Source of the DNA: Streptomyces daqingensis
Lineage (GTDB): Bacteria > Actinomycetota > Actinomycetes > Streptomycetales > Streptomycetaceae
Assembly (NCBI RefSeq): GCF_014645895.1
Contig: NZ_BMMP01000013.1
Coordinates: 189,478 to 253,477, forward strand
DNA: 64,000 nucleotides
Direction of reading: 5' to 3'
The notes beneath the pieces are model-generated. The model was given only the letters and a program-made list of their open reading frames with translations, was not told where the DNA came from and searched no databases. Positions 1 to 9,239 of this stretch are shown in pieces. Made by a program: the position numbers and the translations under genes. How positions within the stretch are numbered: position 1 is the first letter of the stretch; every line of letters begins with the position of its first letter.

Positions 1-1
1 C

Positions 2-1636
2 CCGGCCTACCGGCTCGGTTTCATCGCCATGGCGCTGCTGCTCGCGGGCTCCGGCACGTGGGTGCTGACGCGCACCCGCGCGGGGGCCGCCGTGCGCGCC
101 GCGGCCGCCGACTCGCAGATGCTCGCGACCACCGGCCGCAGCCCCCGGGCCGTGCACACCGGGGTGCTCGCCGCCGCCGGGGCGCTGGCCGGGGCGGCCG
201 GGGTGCTGGGCGCGCCGATCATCGGGCCCGGGCCGGACACCGGTGACACGGTGCTGATGCTCTCCCTGGTGGTCGTGGTGCTGGGCGGGCTGAGGTCCCT
301 GTGGGCGATCCTGTTCGCCTCGGTCGCCGTGGGCGAGGTGCAGACGCTCGGTGTCTCCCTGGCCGCGGACTGGGCGCCGTATCTGCTGTTCGCCGCCATG
401 GCCCTGGTGCTGTCCGTACGGGCGCACCGCGGTGCGGTTCCCGAGCCCGCCGGCGAGGACGGCGGCGGCGCCCCGGCGGCCGCCCCGGTCTCACGGCTGC
501 TGCGCGCGCTCGCCCGCGCCCGCCGCCCACGGCCCGGCTCCGCGCGGCGGACGGGCATCGCGGGAGAGCCCGGAAACCCGGAGGTGCGGCGCGGCGGCAC
601 CGGCGGAGGAACCGGCCCGAGCCGTACGGCGAGTGCCGCGGTGGCAGCCGGCCGGCTGCTCCCCGGCCCGGTCCGCAGGGCGGGGCCGGCACTCGCGCTC
701 CTCGCGGCTCTCGTCCCGCTGCCGGTGCTGCTGTCCCCGTACGCCCTCTCACTGGTCGGCTACGCGCTGGCGCTGGGGCTGCTCGCGGTCAGCGTCACCG
801 TCCTGACCGGTTACGCGGGCCTCCCCACGCTGGGGCAGGCGGCCCCGTTCGCCGTCGGCGCGTACACCACGGCGCTGCTCGCCGGGGCGGGCTGGACGGT
901 GGGGCCCGTCCAGGTACTCGCCTCCGCGGCGTTCGCGGCGCTGTTCGCGCTGGTCACCTCTCCCGCGGTGGTACGCGCCCGCGGCACGACCGTGCTGATG
1001 ATCACGCTCGCCATCGGGGAGCTGACCGTCGTCGCCGCCGGTGAACTCAAGTCCGTCACCGGCGGAACGGAGGGGCTCATCGACTTCCCGCCCACCCAGG
1101 CGCTGTGGGGCGGCGAGCCGCTTGTCGACGAGAGCCCCGCCTACAACTACAGCCTCGCCGTGGCCGCCTGCGCCATCGCGCTCACGCTGTACTTCCTGCG
1201 CTCACCCGCCGGGAAGCTGCTGATCGGCACCCGCGAGGCCGAGGACCGCATGCGTGCCTCCGGCCATCCCGTGACCCGGTACCTCCTGCTCGCCTACGTC
1301 GGGGCCGGTGCTCTGGCAGGCGTCGGCGGCTCGCTGCTGACCACCGTGCAGGCGTACGTCTCGCCCGCGGACGTCGGCTTCGAGATCGCGGCGTTCGCGC
1401 TGCTGGCGGCGGTCATCGGCGGCACCCGTTCAGTGCTGGGCGCCATGTTCGGCGCCGGGCTCATCGTCTTCATCCGGGACTGGCTCTCCGCGTCGTGGCC
1501 CGGCCACGGGCCGCTCCTGCTGGGCGTCCTCTTCGTCCTCACCGTCTACCTGCTTCCGCACGGCCTCGCCGGACTCCGCACGGCCCGCCCGCCGATCCCG
1601 GACCGCCGGACCCCCGCACCCGAGGGCACCCCATGA
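2..1636 (+). CDS. Branched-chain amino-acid ABC transporter permease, LivH-LivM fusion (5' end outside window)
   Basis: Membrane permease of a LivHMGF-type importer for branched-chain amino acids or similar small compounds. The frame is already open at the window edge, and 545 residues are visible. Residues about 1-145 are the C-terminal half of a LivH-type permease with hydrophobic helices. Residues about 146-220 are a charged, Pro/Arg-rich linker. Residues about 221-525 form a complete LivM-type domain, including the family-typical GYAGLPTLGQAAPFAVGAY segment. LivH and LivM are usually separate proteins; here both are in one open frame. The ATP-binding genes follow 73 bp downstream. An internal ATG at 29 is not the real start, because the LivH reading continues upstream of it. 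The substrate cannot be told from sequence. Confidence 0.85.
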   Translation, partial: PAYRLGFIAMALLLAGSGTWVLTRTRAGAAVRAAAADSQMLATTGRSPRAVHTGVLAAAGALAGAAGVLGAPIIGPGPDTGDTVLMLSLVVVVLGGLRSLWAILFASVAVGEVQTLGVSLAADWAPYLLFAAMALVLSVRAHRGAVPEPAGEDGGGAPAAAPVSRLLRALARARRPRPGSARRTGIAGEPGNPEVRRGGTGGGTGPSRTASAAVAAGRLLPGPVRRAGPALALLAALVPLPVLLSPYALSLVGYALALGLLAVSVTVLTGYAGLPTLGQAAPFAVGAYTTALLAGAGWTVGPVQVLASAAFAALFALVTSPAVVRARGTTVLMITLAIGELTVVAAGELKSVTGGTEGLIDFPPTQALWGGEPLVDESPAYNYSLAVAACAIALTLYFLRSPAGKLLIGTREAEDRMRASGHPVTRYLLLAYVGAGALAGVGGSLLTTVQAYVSPADVGFEIAAFALLAAVIGGTRSVLGAMFGAGLIVFIRDWLSASWPGHGPLLLGVLFVLTVYLLPHGLAGLRTARPPIPDRRTPAPEGTP

Positions 1637-1709
1637 CACGCGACCACCCCCGGCCCCGCAGCGCGGCCGGCACGGCGAACCGCTCCGCCCCGCGCCCGGC
1701 GGTGGTCCC

Positions 1710-2564
1710 GTGCTGACGCTCTCCCACCTCACCCGCCGGTACGGCAGCCTCACCGCCGTCGACGACGTGAGCCTGCGGCTGCCCGCGGGAGCCCGGCACG
1801 CCGTCATCGGGCCCAACGGCGCCGGCAAGACCACGCTGCTGAACCTCGTCGCCGGCACGGCACGCCCCGACAGCGGGCGAATCCTGCTGACGCCCCCCGG
1901 CTGCCCCGGCGAGGGGAACCCGGCGGAGGGCTCCGGCACCGCGAAAGCCGCGCAGGCCGCCGACATCACGCGTACGACGGCCGCCCGCCGCAGCCGGCTG
2001 GGCATCGCCCGCAGCTACCAACAGCCGTCCGTCATCGCGGGGTTGAGCGTGCTGGACAATGTGGTCCTGGCCGCCTGGCGGCATCACCGCGAGGGCAGAG
2101 CCGCGTGGCGGCGGCCGTCCGCCGGACGGCGCCTGCGGGAGACCGCACTGGCCGGCCTGGAGACCGTCGGCCTGGCCGGGCTCGCGGACCGGCAGGCAGG
2201 CGAACTCTCGCACGGGCAGCGCCGCATGCTCGATCTGGCCGCCGCACTCGCCGGAAAGCCGCGCCTGCTCCTGCTGGACGAGCCGGCGGCCGGACTCACC
2301 GACCGCGACATCGGCCGCCTCGTCACCCTGCTCCGGGACATCCCCACGGACGTCGCGCTGCTGCTGGTCGAGCACCACATCGAGGTGGTGACCGCGCTGG
2401 CGGACACCGTGACCGTCCTCGCCGCGGGCCGCGTACTGGTGAGCGGCGGCACTCGAGACGCACTCGCCCGGCCCGAGGTCCGCGAGATCTACCTGGACGC
2501 CGTCCCTGCCTCGGCGGAAACGCCGGCGGGCTGCTCCGCGCCCCCGACCGGTCCGAGAGGATGA
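1710..2564 (+). CDS. livG: Branched-chain amino-acid ABC transporter ATP-binding protein LivG
   Basis: First ATPase subunit of the importer, 284 residues, starting at GTG. The Walker A motif GPNGAGKTT is near residue 33. The ABC signature appears as a degenerate LSHGQRR, followed by Walker B LLLLDEPAAGL and an H-loop in LLLVEHH. An insert of about 35 residues after the first strands (GEGNPAEGSGTAKAAQ region) is poorly conserved-looking. LivG proteins are normally about 250-260 residues, so this insert explains the extra length. The stop overlaps the livF start by ATGA, so the two are probably translationally coupled. No strong ribosome-binding site precedes the GTG, so an alternative start slightly upstream is possible. 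Confidence 0.86.
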   Translation: MLTLSHLTRRYGSLTAVDDVSLRLPAGARHAVIGPNGAGKTTLLNLVAGTARPDSGRILLTPPGCPGEGNPAEGSGTAKAAQAADITRTTAARRSRLGIARSYQQPSVIAGLSVLDNVVLAAWRHHREGRAAWRRPSAGRRLRETALAGLETVGLAGLADRQAGELSHGQRRMLDLAAALAGKPRLLLLDEPAAGLTDRDIGRLVTLLRDIPTDVALLLVEHHIEVVTALADTVTVLAAGRVLVSGGTRDALARPEVREIYLDAVPASAETPAGCSAPPTGPRG

Positions 2565-3439
2565 CCCCGATGCTCGAACTCACCGGTCTCACAGCCGGCT
2601 ACGACGGCGGGACGGTCCTGCACGAGCTGGATCTGAGCGTGCCGGCCGGAAGCGTGCACGCCGTCGTGGGCCACAACGGCGCCGGCAAGACGACCCTCGT
2701 GAACACCGTGGCCGGCTTGCTGCGTCCCGACGCCGGCACCGTGCGGGTCAACGGGCGGGACGTCGGCGGCCGGCCGGCCCATCAGGTGGCGCGCGCGGGC
2801 ATCGGGCTGGTGCCGCAGGGGCGGCGGGTGTTCGCCGGCCTCACCGTGGGCGAGCACCTGCGGCTCTCGTACCGTCCGCCGCGCCCGGCGAAGGGCGACG
2901 GCGGCCGTGCGGCACGCCGGGAGAGGACGTGGACGCCGGAGAGGGTGCTGGAGCTGCTGCCCCGGCTGGGCGAGCGCCGCGGGCACCGGGGCTCCGAACT
3001 GTCGGGCGGCGAGCAGCAGATGCTCGCGCTCGCCCGCGCCCTGCTCGGCACCCCCAGGGTGCTGCTGCTGGACGAGCCGACGGAGGGCCTGGCTCCCGTG
3101 GTGGCACGCCGGATACGCGAACTGATCGGCACCCTGGCGCAGGAGGGGATCTCCGTGCTGCTGGTCTCGCCGAGCCCCGCGCTGGCCGTCCAGTGCGCCG
3201 ACACGGTCACCGTCCTGACATCCGGACGCGTCACCGCACGCTTCGAAGGGGGTCCGCTGCGGTCCGACCCCGGCGCGCTGCACGCCGCGCTGGAGCTGTC
3301 GCCGCTCCCGTCGGCGGCAGTCGACGGGCCGCCCGCGTCAAAGGCGAGCACGGGCACGGTCGGTACGGGCGAGGACGGCGCGGAGGCGGACGGCGCGCTG
3401 AAGGCGAGCGTGCCCGACGCCGGACCGGGCGCGCCATAG
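2561..3439 (+). CDS. livF: Branched-chain amino-acid ABC transporter ATP-binding protein LivF
   Basis: Second ATPase subunit. Walker A GHNGAGKTT, signature LSGGEQQM and Walker B LLLLDEPTEGLAP are all present; the last is typical of LivF. The ATG at 2561 overlaps the livG stop (ATGA), but GAGAGG lies directly against it. The in-frame ATG at 2570 has better spacing and may be the true start. The protein is about 292 residues, longer than the usual 235-240. The extra length is a 23-residue internal insert (RPAKGDGGRAARRERTWTPE region) and a low-complexity Ala/Gly/Ser-rich C-terminal tail of about 45 residues after ALELSPLPS. The tail has no recognisable domain. It is the last gene of the transporter operon. 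Confidence 0.86.
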   Translation: MTPMLELTGLTAGYDGGTVLHELDLSVPAGSVHAVVGHNGAGKTTLVNTVAGLLRPDAGTVRVNGRDVGGRPAHQVARAGIGLVPQGRRVFAGLTVGEHLRLSYRPPRPAKGDGGRAARRERTWTPERVLELLPRLGERRGHRGSELSGGEQQMLALARALLGTPRVLLLDEPTEGLAPVVARRIRELIGTLAQEGISVLLVSPSPALAVQCADTVTVLTSGRVTARFEGGPLRSDPGALHAALELSPLPSAAVDGPPASKASTGTVGTGEDGAEADGALKASVPDAGPGAP

Positions 3440-3551
3440 CAACCGGCCGGAGAAGGTCGACGAGCACGGCCCGGGCATCGGAGCGCCGTACACCGCGTCA
3501 ACACACGTCCGCCCTGCACGAGTCGGAGCCAGGGGCCCGCTGTCGTGCCGG

Positions 3552-4769
3552 TCAGTCGCGGCGCAGCGCCTGGCCGCCGAAGCCCCCGGACGCCGGGCCC
3601 CGGTTCTGCCCGTCCCACCAGGCGTGGAAGTCCGGCTCCCGCATGGCCTGCCAGTCCGGCGTGCGTACGACCTGCTCCTCGCCCATCCGCCGCGCGAGGC
3701 CGACCATCTGCGTACCGACAGTGCTACGGCCTTCGTCGTACGCCGTCAGGATCTCCTGCCAGCTTCCCCCGGAACGCCACGCGCTCTCCAGCGCGGCGGC
3801 GTCCTGCAGCGCCTTCACACTGCCCGCGCCGATGTGCGGCCGGGCGACCGTCGCCGCGTCTCCCGCGAGCATCAGCCGCCCGCGGACGTAACTCGGCACC
3901 TCGAGGTCGTAGATGGGCTGGATGAACGTGCGGTCCTCCGGGCTGCGCAGCACGCAGTCCGCCCAGTACGGCGGGAAGTGCTCGGCCACGAGACCGCGCA
4001 GGTAGGAGGTCAGTCCGGCGGCCACCTTGCCGGGCGGCAGCGAGGTCGGGGTACGCAGCTCCGCGTCGAGGCCCGAACCGGCGGGCGGGCGTGTGTAGAG
4101 CACCCAGTTCATGCGGTGCCCCTCTTTGCGGTCCGGGATCAGGTACATCATGCAGTGACCGCCCGGGAAGACGACGGTGCGCGCCTCCTCGTGACCGCCC
4201 TCGGGCAGGTCCGCGGGCGCCTCGGACGTGCCGCGCCAGCCCAGGTAGCCTGCGTATGCGGGGGCGAGCCGGGGGAACATCGCCCGCCGGACGACGGAGC
4301 GGTAGCCGTCGGCGCCGATCACCAGGTCGAAGTCCTCCGCGGTGCCGTCCGCGAGGCGCACCGAGGCCCCGCCGGCTTCGGTCGACACCTCCGCGACGTC
4401 GGTCTCCGGGCGGAAGTCCGTCCCGTCCGGGACGCGCTGCCTCAACTCGCTCCAGAGGGAACCCCAGTTGTAGGCGCGGAAGGGGAAGGGCTGCCGGGCC
4501 ATGGTCCGGCCCAGGTCCGACCCGCCGTCGCGTACGGTCCACAGCCGCCGGGACAGGGGCACCCAGGGCATGCTCCGCGTCATGTAACCGGCGGCTTCGA
4601 GCTCGGCGAAGCGGTCGTCGTGCACGCCGATCCCGACGCCGCGGTCGCGCAACTCGCCGCCCGCGCGCTCGAATACGGTCACCTTCCGGGCGCCGCCCCG
4701 GTACGCGGCCAGCGCCATGGCGCATCCGGCGATGCTGCCGCCGACGACGGCGACCCTGCCTCCACCCAT
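3552..4769 (-). CDS. FAD-dependent aromatic-ring-type monooxygenase
   Basis: A 405-residue flavoprotein of the p-hydroxybenzoate hydroxylase fold (FAD_binding_3 type), expected to hydroxylate a substrate with NAD(P)H and O2. An N-terminal Rossmann motif (VVGGSIAGCAMALAAYRGG) is followed by the acidic FER end of the second strand. The DG motif is in LVIGADGYRSVVRR, and the late GD motif for FAD ribityl binding is in LMLAGDAATVARPHIGAG. The ATG at 4769 is chosen over an upstream GTG (4820) because GAGGGG lies at good distance and the Rossmann fold starts at once. It is downstream of, and co-directional with, a TetR-like gene and converges on the Liv operon. The substrate is unknown. Confidence 0.85.
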   Translation of the reverse strand: MGGGRVAVVGGSIAGCAMALAAYRGGARKVTVFERAGGELRDRGVGIGVHDDRFAELEAAGYMTRSMPWVPLSRRLWTVRDGGSDLGRTMARQPFPFRAYNWGSLWSELRQRVPDGTDFRPETDVAEVSTEAGGASVRLADGTAEDFDLVIGADGYRSVVRRAMFPRLAPAYAGYLGWRGTSEAPADLPEGGHEEARTVVFPGGHCMMYLIPDRKEGHRMNWVLYTRPPAGSGLDAELRTPTSLPPGKVAAGLTSYLRGLVAEHFPPYWADCVLRSPEDRTFIQPIYDLEVPSYVRGRLMLAGDAATVARPHIGAGSVKALQDAAALESAWRSGGSWQEILTAYDEGRSTVGTQMVGLARRMGEEQVVRTPDWQAMREPDFHAWWDGQNRGPASGGFGGQALRRD

Positions 4770-4968
4770 TGCGATGTGCCCCCTCACCAACTCGCAGACA
4801 GGTGAAGGAGGTTCGCACACAGCGGGGCGCGCGGCGAAGGCGGGGGTACGGCCTCTCCTCCCTTACGGGACGCCGTGGCCGGCTACTTGACTGGACCCTG
4901 GAGTGAAGTCCGTTACCGGGCAGTCGCGTTGGGCCGAAGTCAGGACGTCACCTGCGGGGCCAGGACGG

Positions 4969-5814
4969 TCACTCCTCGTCGTGCCGGAAGGCGTCGTTGA
5001 TCAGGCTGTCGATGTCGGAGCCGTCGCCCATGTCGATGCAGCCGGGGATCAGACGCGAGACGATCTCCCCGAGGGTCGACTCCTTCACTGTGTCGCCGAA
5101 GTCCGCGTCGGGGTCCCCCCAGGCGCGTCCGGCGATCCCCAAATCCACGCAGTTGAGCATGCGGGCGAACTGCGCGAACGACAGGTCGGTCCGGAGCCGC
5201 TGCCCCCGTGCCGCCAGTACCTCCTTGTACAGCCGCGCCCACTCCGACTCCGCGAGGCGGTAAGCGCTCTGGAGCGCCTCCTTGATCACGGGGTCCGCGT
5301 CCGCGTACACCGCGGCGTAGAGGTACAGCCGGTGCAGGTCCGAATTGAACGCCGCCTGCTGCACCAGGAGCGCCGTCCTGCGGATGGCGGCCGCGAAGTT
5401 CCTGGCGGTCTTGAGGTGTTCGACGACTCTCTCGTCCCTGGCGATGTGCAGGGACCAGTGGGCCCGGTACAGCGCGAAGCTGAGCAGGTCGGCGAGGAAG
5501 TCCCTGTGTCTGCTCCACCTCACGGTGAACGTCCGGGGCGTCACCTCTTTCTCGGGCTTGCAGCGCCTGTTGACGGCCTCGGCCACTCTCTCGTACGAGA
5601 CCATGTTGCCGACCCTGCAGACGCTCGAACCAGGAGCGTCGCCCACCTGCACCAGCGGCTCGGAGAACATGCGCTCCAGCTGGTGCAGCCCTCCGACGAT
5701 GCACAGGCGGGTCGTCTCGCTCTCGACCTTCCTGCGCCGGGCCTCCTCGTTCTTCCCGATCACCCGGTGAACGATCGGCCACAAGGCACCGAACTCCTTG
5801 TCACAGTCAGACAT
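4969..5814 (-). CDS. TetR-like transcriptional regulator, atypical N-terminal extension
   Basis: A 281-residue protein that I place tentatively with TetR-type regulators. Residues about 72-113 (VSYERVAEAVN ... RTFTVRWSRHRDFLADLL) follow the TetR helix-turn-helix pattern, including the Tyr/Trp-containing recognition helix and the following helix. The rest is alpha-helical, as expected of a ligand-binding domain. About 70 residues precede the HTH, which is unusual, since TetR proteins normally begin with it. The ATG at 5814 has a GGTGAA site upstream; the frame stays open to 5871. The gene is 199 bp upstream of the FAD monooxygenase on the same strand, so it may control that gene or the divergent amino-acid transporter. 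The family call is inference from pattern only. Confidence 0.5.
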   Translation of the reverse strand: MSDCDKEFGALWPIVHRVIGKNEEARRRKVESETTRLCIVGGLHQLERMFSEPLVQVGDAPGSSVCRVGNMVSYERVAEAVNRRCKPEKEVTPRTFTVRWSRHRDFLADLLSFALYRAHWSLHIARDERVVEHLKTARNFAAAIRRTALLVQQAAFNSDLHRLYLYAAVYADADPVIKEALQSAYRLAESEWARLYKEVLAARGQRLRTDLSFAQFARMLNCVDLGIAGRAWGDPDADFGDTVKESTLGEIVSRLIPGCIDMGDGSDIDSLINDAFRHDEE

Positions 5815-6451
5815 GGCGTCACTTTCACCGCCTGCGGCGCCACCGGCAAGGTCGGCTGCGCTACGTAACAAAACGTCAGATCTACTTGCTCGTCTGCGAG
5901 TTGTGCGCTACCGGACAACACATGGAGATACTGATGAGTCTCTCAGACCGCGGTACGTGACACCAGTGCGGTCCGCACGCCACGAGGGCCTACTGGACCT
6001 TCGACGAGCTCCTCCGCAAGGCGGTACTGCTCTTCCTGTCCGAAGGGCGGCCGATCAGCATCGTGCCCGTATCCCGACGATCTGTTTTCACGGTCCCACT
6101 CGGCAAAGGACTCAAGGGCCGGCCGATATCTCGAAGGCCGGATATGTCGCCGGCTCGACGCGCCCACGCCTGGCCGGAAATAGGGAGGGGTGGCGGGATT
6201 CCCATGAGGACCGCGGTCACAGGACCCGAGAACGCCTGCTATCCGGGCGCCTGGGGCTTTCGGATTTTCTTCCCGCGACGGAATACGGCAGCGCCGCCGC
6301 GTGGTCCTGACGTCACTCTACGGTGATCCTCGGGTTCGTTATCCGGTCGCAACTCTTCCACCAGCGACAACATCCGCGCGTAATGCAAGGATGCAGCGCA
6401 ACTCGCCCTTTCGGGTGCGGCCTGCCGAACGTTCCCCCAGGAGGCTCGAAG
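5815..6451. other. Intergenic region between divergent TetR-like gene and amino-acid ABC operon
   Basis: A 637-bp stretch with less extreme GC than its surroundings. It should hold the promoters of the TetR-like gene and of the solute-binding-protein gene. One short open frame (5943-6167, minus) is listed separately as doubtful. No RNA gene, strong terminator hairpin or clear operator palindrome could be identified. Confidence 0.5.
5943..6167 (-). CDS. Possible small hypothetical protein
   Basis: An open frame of about 74 residues upstream of the TetR-like gene on the same strand. Its centre (LESFAEWDRENRSSGYGHD and FGQEEQYRLAEELVEG) has the acidic/aromatic composition of a real small soluble protein, not the Arg/Pro/Ala-rich look of antisense shadows nearby. 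No clear ribosome-binding site was found and no family is recognised. It could equally be a decayed remnant. Listed because nothing else occupies the region. Confidence 0.25.
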   Translation of the reverse strand: MGASSRRHIRPSRYRPALESFAEWDRENRSSGYGHDADRPPFGQEEQYRLAEELVEGPVGPRGVRTALVSRTAV

Positions 6452-7261
6452 TTGTCTGCGCGTACCCCGTTCCGTCCGGTCGCAGTTGCTGTCCCCTTCG
6501 CCCTGGCGTGCGGCCTGCTGGCCGGCTGCACCAGCACGAAGTCGTCCGGCGCGGGAGGCTCGGAGATCCAGCTGGTCGCGCAGGGCAAGCTGACGGTGTG
6601 TACGCATCTGCCGTACGAGCCCTTCCAGTTCAAGAAGTCCGGCAAGGTCGTCGGCTTCGACGTCGACATGATGGACCTGGTGGCCGACGAGCTCGAGGTC
6701 GACCAGAAGATCGTGGACACGCCCTGGGAGGGCATCCAGTCCGGCGAGGACCTCAACGCCAACAAGTGCGACGCGGCCGCCGCCGGCATGACCATCAACG
6801 ACGTGCGCAAGAAGAACCTGGACTTCTCCGCCCCGTACTTCGACGCCACTCAGGCCCTGATCGCCAAGAAGGGCGCCAAGTACTCGTCGCTGAAGGACCT
6901 CAAGGGCAAGAAGCTCGGCGTCCAGGCCTCCACCACCGGTGAGGAGTACGCCAAGGAGAAGGCTCCGAAGGGCGTCGAACTCGTCCAGTTCGAGGATGTC
7001 GGCCTGCTGCTCACCGCCGTCAAGTCGGGACAGGTGACCGCGGGCATCAACGACAACGGCGTGCTCTACGACTACGTCAAGACGAACCCGGACACGGACG
7101 TCACCGCCGAGTTCGACACCGGCGAGCAGTACGGCTTCGGCGTTCGCAAGGGGAACTCCGCCCTGCGCAAGCAGATCAACGAGGTGCTGAAGAAGGCCGA
7201 GTCCGACGGCACCTACGACAAGATCTACAAGAAGTGGTTCGGCGAGGCGCCCGAGAAGTAG
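6452..7261 (+). CDS. Amino-acid ABC transporter substrate-binding lipoprotein
   Basis: Extracellular family 3 solute-binding protein (SBP_bac_3) for a polar amino acid, 269 residues. The TTG at 6452 is chosen because a perfect AGGAGG (6439-6444) sits 7 nt upstream and a lipoprotein signal peptide starts there. The lipobox is LLAGC, followed by a Ser/Gly-rich linker. The mature part shows family features: LTVCTHLPYEPFQFKKSGKV near its start, VGFDVDMMDLVADEL, and a C-terminal KAESDGTYDKIYKKWFGEAP. The permease and ATPase genes follow directly, 64 bp and 5 bp apart. Glutamate, glutamine, cystine or a related substrate is possible; sequence alone does not decide. Confidence 0.9.
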   Translation: MSARTPFRPVAVAVPFALACGLLAGCTSTKSSGAGGSEIQLVAQGKLTVCTHLPYEPFQFKKSGKVVGFDVDMMDLVADELEVDQKIVDTPWEGIQSGEDLNANKCDAAAAGMTINDVRKKNLDFSAPYFDATQALIAKKGAKYSSLKDLKGKKLGVQASTTGEEYAKEKAPKGVELVQFEDVGLLLTAVKSGQVTAGINDNGVLYDYVKTNPDTDVTAEFDTGEQYGFGVRKGNSALRKQINEVLKKAESDGTYDKIYKKWFGEAPEK

Positions 7262-7325
7262 GTCCCGGTCCGGTCGCAGGCCGGAAGTGCCGGCGAGCAG
7301 GCAGCAGTTGAGGAGCGCACACCAC

Positions 7326-8111
7326 ATGTCCATGTCCCGCCGGCAGCGGAAGCGGGCCTTTCGGGCCGTCCAGTACGGCGTGCTGGCTCTCGTCGTAGTC
7401 GGCATGGTCTTCGGCGCCGACTGGGGTGAGATACGCAGGGCCTTCTTCGACCTCGACGTCGCGCAGGCCCAGTTCCCCGGCATCATCACCACCGCCCTGG
7501 TCAACACCGTCGTCTACACCCTCCTCGGGTTCGGCTTCGGCCTTGCGCTGGGCCTGATCCTGGCGCTGATGCGGCTGTCCTCGGTGCCGCCCTACCGGTG
7601 GCTGGCGACCTGTTACATCGAGTTCTTCCGCGGCGTGCCGGCGCTGCTGGTGTTCATCGCGCTCGGCTTCGGCGTCCCGATCGCCTTCCAGGTCGTCATC
7701 AACCAGTACGTCACCGTGATGCTCGCCCTCGGCCTCGTCGGCGCCGCCTACATGGCGGAGACGATCAGGGCAGGCATCCAGGCCGTGCCCAAGGGCCAGG
7801 TCGAGGCGGCCCGTTCGCTGGGGATGTCGCAGGGCCGGGCCATGCGCTCGATAGTCATCCCGCAGGCGTTCCGTATCGTCCTGCCGCCGCTGACCAACGA
7901 GTTGATCCTGCTGACGAAGGACTCCTCGCTGGTCTACCTGCTCGGCCTGTCCCTCGGCCAGTACGAGCTGGCCAAGTTCGGCCGTGACGCGCTGAACGAG
8001 AACCGCAGCCTGACCCCGATCCTCGTCGCCGGGCTGTGCTACCTGATCATCACCCTCCCGCTCGGCCACCTGGTCCGGCGGCTCGAGGCCCGTACCGCGA
8101 AAGCCAGGTGA
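7326..8111 (+). CDS. Amino-acid ABC transporter permease
   Basis: Integral membrane subunit of a polar amino-acid importer (HisMQ/GlnP family), 261 residues with about five hydrophobic segments. The EAA-type cytoplasmic loop that docks on the ATPase is visible as GQVEAARSLGMSQGRAMRSI, followed by VIPQAFRIVLPPLTNE, the classic family continuation. The start at ATG 7326 is supported by GAGGAG about 10 nt upstream; a second ATG two codons later is possible. It lies between the binding-protein and ATPase genes and must act with both. Confidence 0.9.
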   Translation: MSMSRRQRKRAFRAVQYGVLALVVVGMVFGADWGEIRRAFFDLDVAQAQFPGIITTALVNTVVYTLLGFGFGLALGLILALMRLSSVPPYRWLATCYIEFFRGVPALLVFIALGFGVPIAFQVVINQYVTVMLALGLVGAAYMAETIRAGIQAVPKGQVEAARSLGMSQGRAMRSIVIPQAFRIVLPPLTNELILLTKDSSLVYLLGLSLGQYELAKFGRDALNENRSLTPILVAGLCYLIITLPLGHLVRRLEARTAKAR

Positions 8112-8117
8112 CCGAAG

Positions 8118-8963
8118 GTGACCGCGCACAACGGAGAAGCGGCCGTCCGCAAGGTGAAGGCGGCCGGCCAGGACGAACCGGCCGGCGACGAGGCCGCGAT
8201 ACGGGTCGAGGGGCTGCACAAGTCCTTCGGCAAGCTCGAAGTGCTCAAGGGCGTCGACTTCACGGTGCGCCGCGGCGAGGTCGTGTGCGTCATCGGGCCG
8301 TCCGGCTCGGGCAAGTCGACGCTGCTCCGGTGCGTGAACCTCCTGGAGGAGCCGACGGCGGGGAGCGTCTCCCTGTCCGGCACCGAACTGACCGACCCCG
8401 ACGTGGACATCGACCGGGTCCGGCGCCGCATCGGCATCGTCTTCCAGAGCTTCAACCTCTTCCCGCACCTGTCCGTGCTGGCCAACCTGACCATCGCCCA
8501 ACGGCGCGTTCTCGGACGCAGCAAGGACGAGGCGGAGCGGATCGCACGGGCCAACCTGCGGCGGGTCGGCGTAGCCGAGAAGGAGTCGGTCTATCCGGCC
8601 CAGCTCTCCGGCGGCCAGCAGCAGCGTGTGGCCATCGCCCGCGCCCTGTCCATGGACCCGGAGCTGATGCTCTTCGACGAGCCGACGTCCGCACTCGACC
8701 CCGAACTCGTCGGGGACGTCCTCGCCGTGATGCGACGCCTCGCGGACGAAGGCATGACGATGATGGTCGTCACCCACGAGATGAGCTTCGCCCGCGAAGT
8801 CGCGGACCGCGTGGTCTTCATGGACGGCGGCGTCATCGTCGAGGAGGGGCCCCCGAACCGGGTGATCGGCGACCCGCAGCACCAGCGCACCCGCACCTTC
8901 CTCCGCCGGGTGCTCGACCCGGCCGCCGCCGAGGTCGCCGAGGACGGCGCACCGCTGGCCTGA
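8118..8963 (+). CDS. Amino-acid ABC transporter ATP-binding protein
   Basis: ATPase of the polar amino-acid importer (GlnQ/HisP type), 281 residues. Walker A is GPSGSGKSTLLRC, the signature LSGGQQQRVAIARAL and Walker B LMLFDEPTSALDPELVGDV; the H-loop is in MMVVTHEMSFAREVADRV. All catalytic elements are intact. The GTG start lies 7 bp after the permease stop. An unconserved 30-residue N-terminal extension rich in Ala, Gly and Asp precedes the ABC domain. It is the last gene of the operon; 276 bp separate it from the ATP-grasp gene downstream on the same strand. Confidence 0.9.
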   Translation: MTAHNGEAAVRKVKAAGQDEPAGDEAAIRVEGLHKSFGKLEVLKGVDFTVRRGEVVCVIGPSGSGKSTLLRCVNLLEEPTAGSVSLSGTELTDPDVDIDRVRRRIGIVFQSFNLFPHLSVLANLTIAQRRVLGRSKDEAERIARANLRRVGVAEKESVYPAQLSGGQQQRVAIARALSMDPELMLFDEPTSALDPELVGDVLAVMRRLADEGMTMMVVTHEMSFAREVADRVVFMDGGVIVEEGPPNRVIGDPQHQRTRTFLRRVLDPAAAEVAEDGAPLA

Positions 8964-9239
8964 CTGTGCCGCGCACCGCGGGCGGAGCAACAGGAGGTGC
9001 GAGTCGAACGGCACATTGCGTTCGGGCCTTGTCTAGGGGTACGACGGCAACATGGTGCCCGGGCCGGCACAGCCATCGGATCGTGCCGGCGCCGCAGCAG
9101 GCATCGTTCACTGACGAGCGGGTATGCGGCGTCGGACTCGACCCAGGCCTTACGCGGAGGCCCGCACGCTCTCCGCACCGGCCGGTACGGTGGTGTCTCC
9201 ACGTCGTCGACCAGCGCACGCACAAAGGAGAATCGGTCT

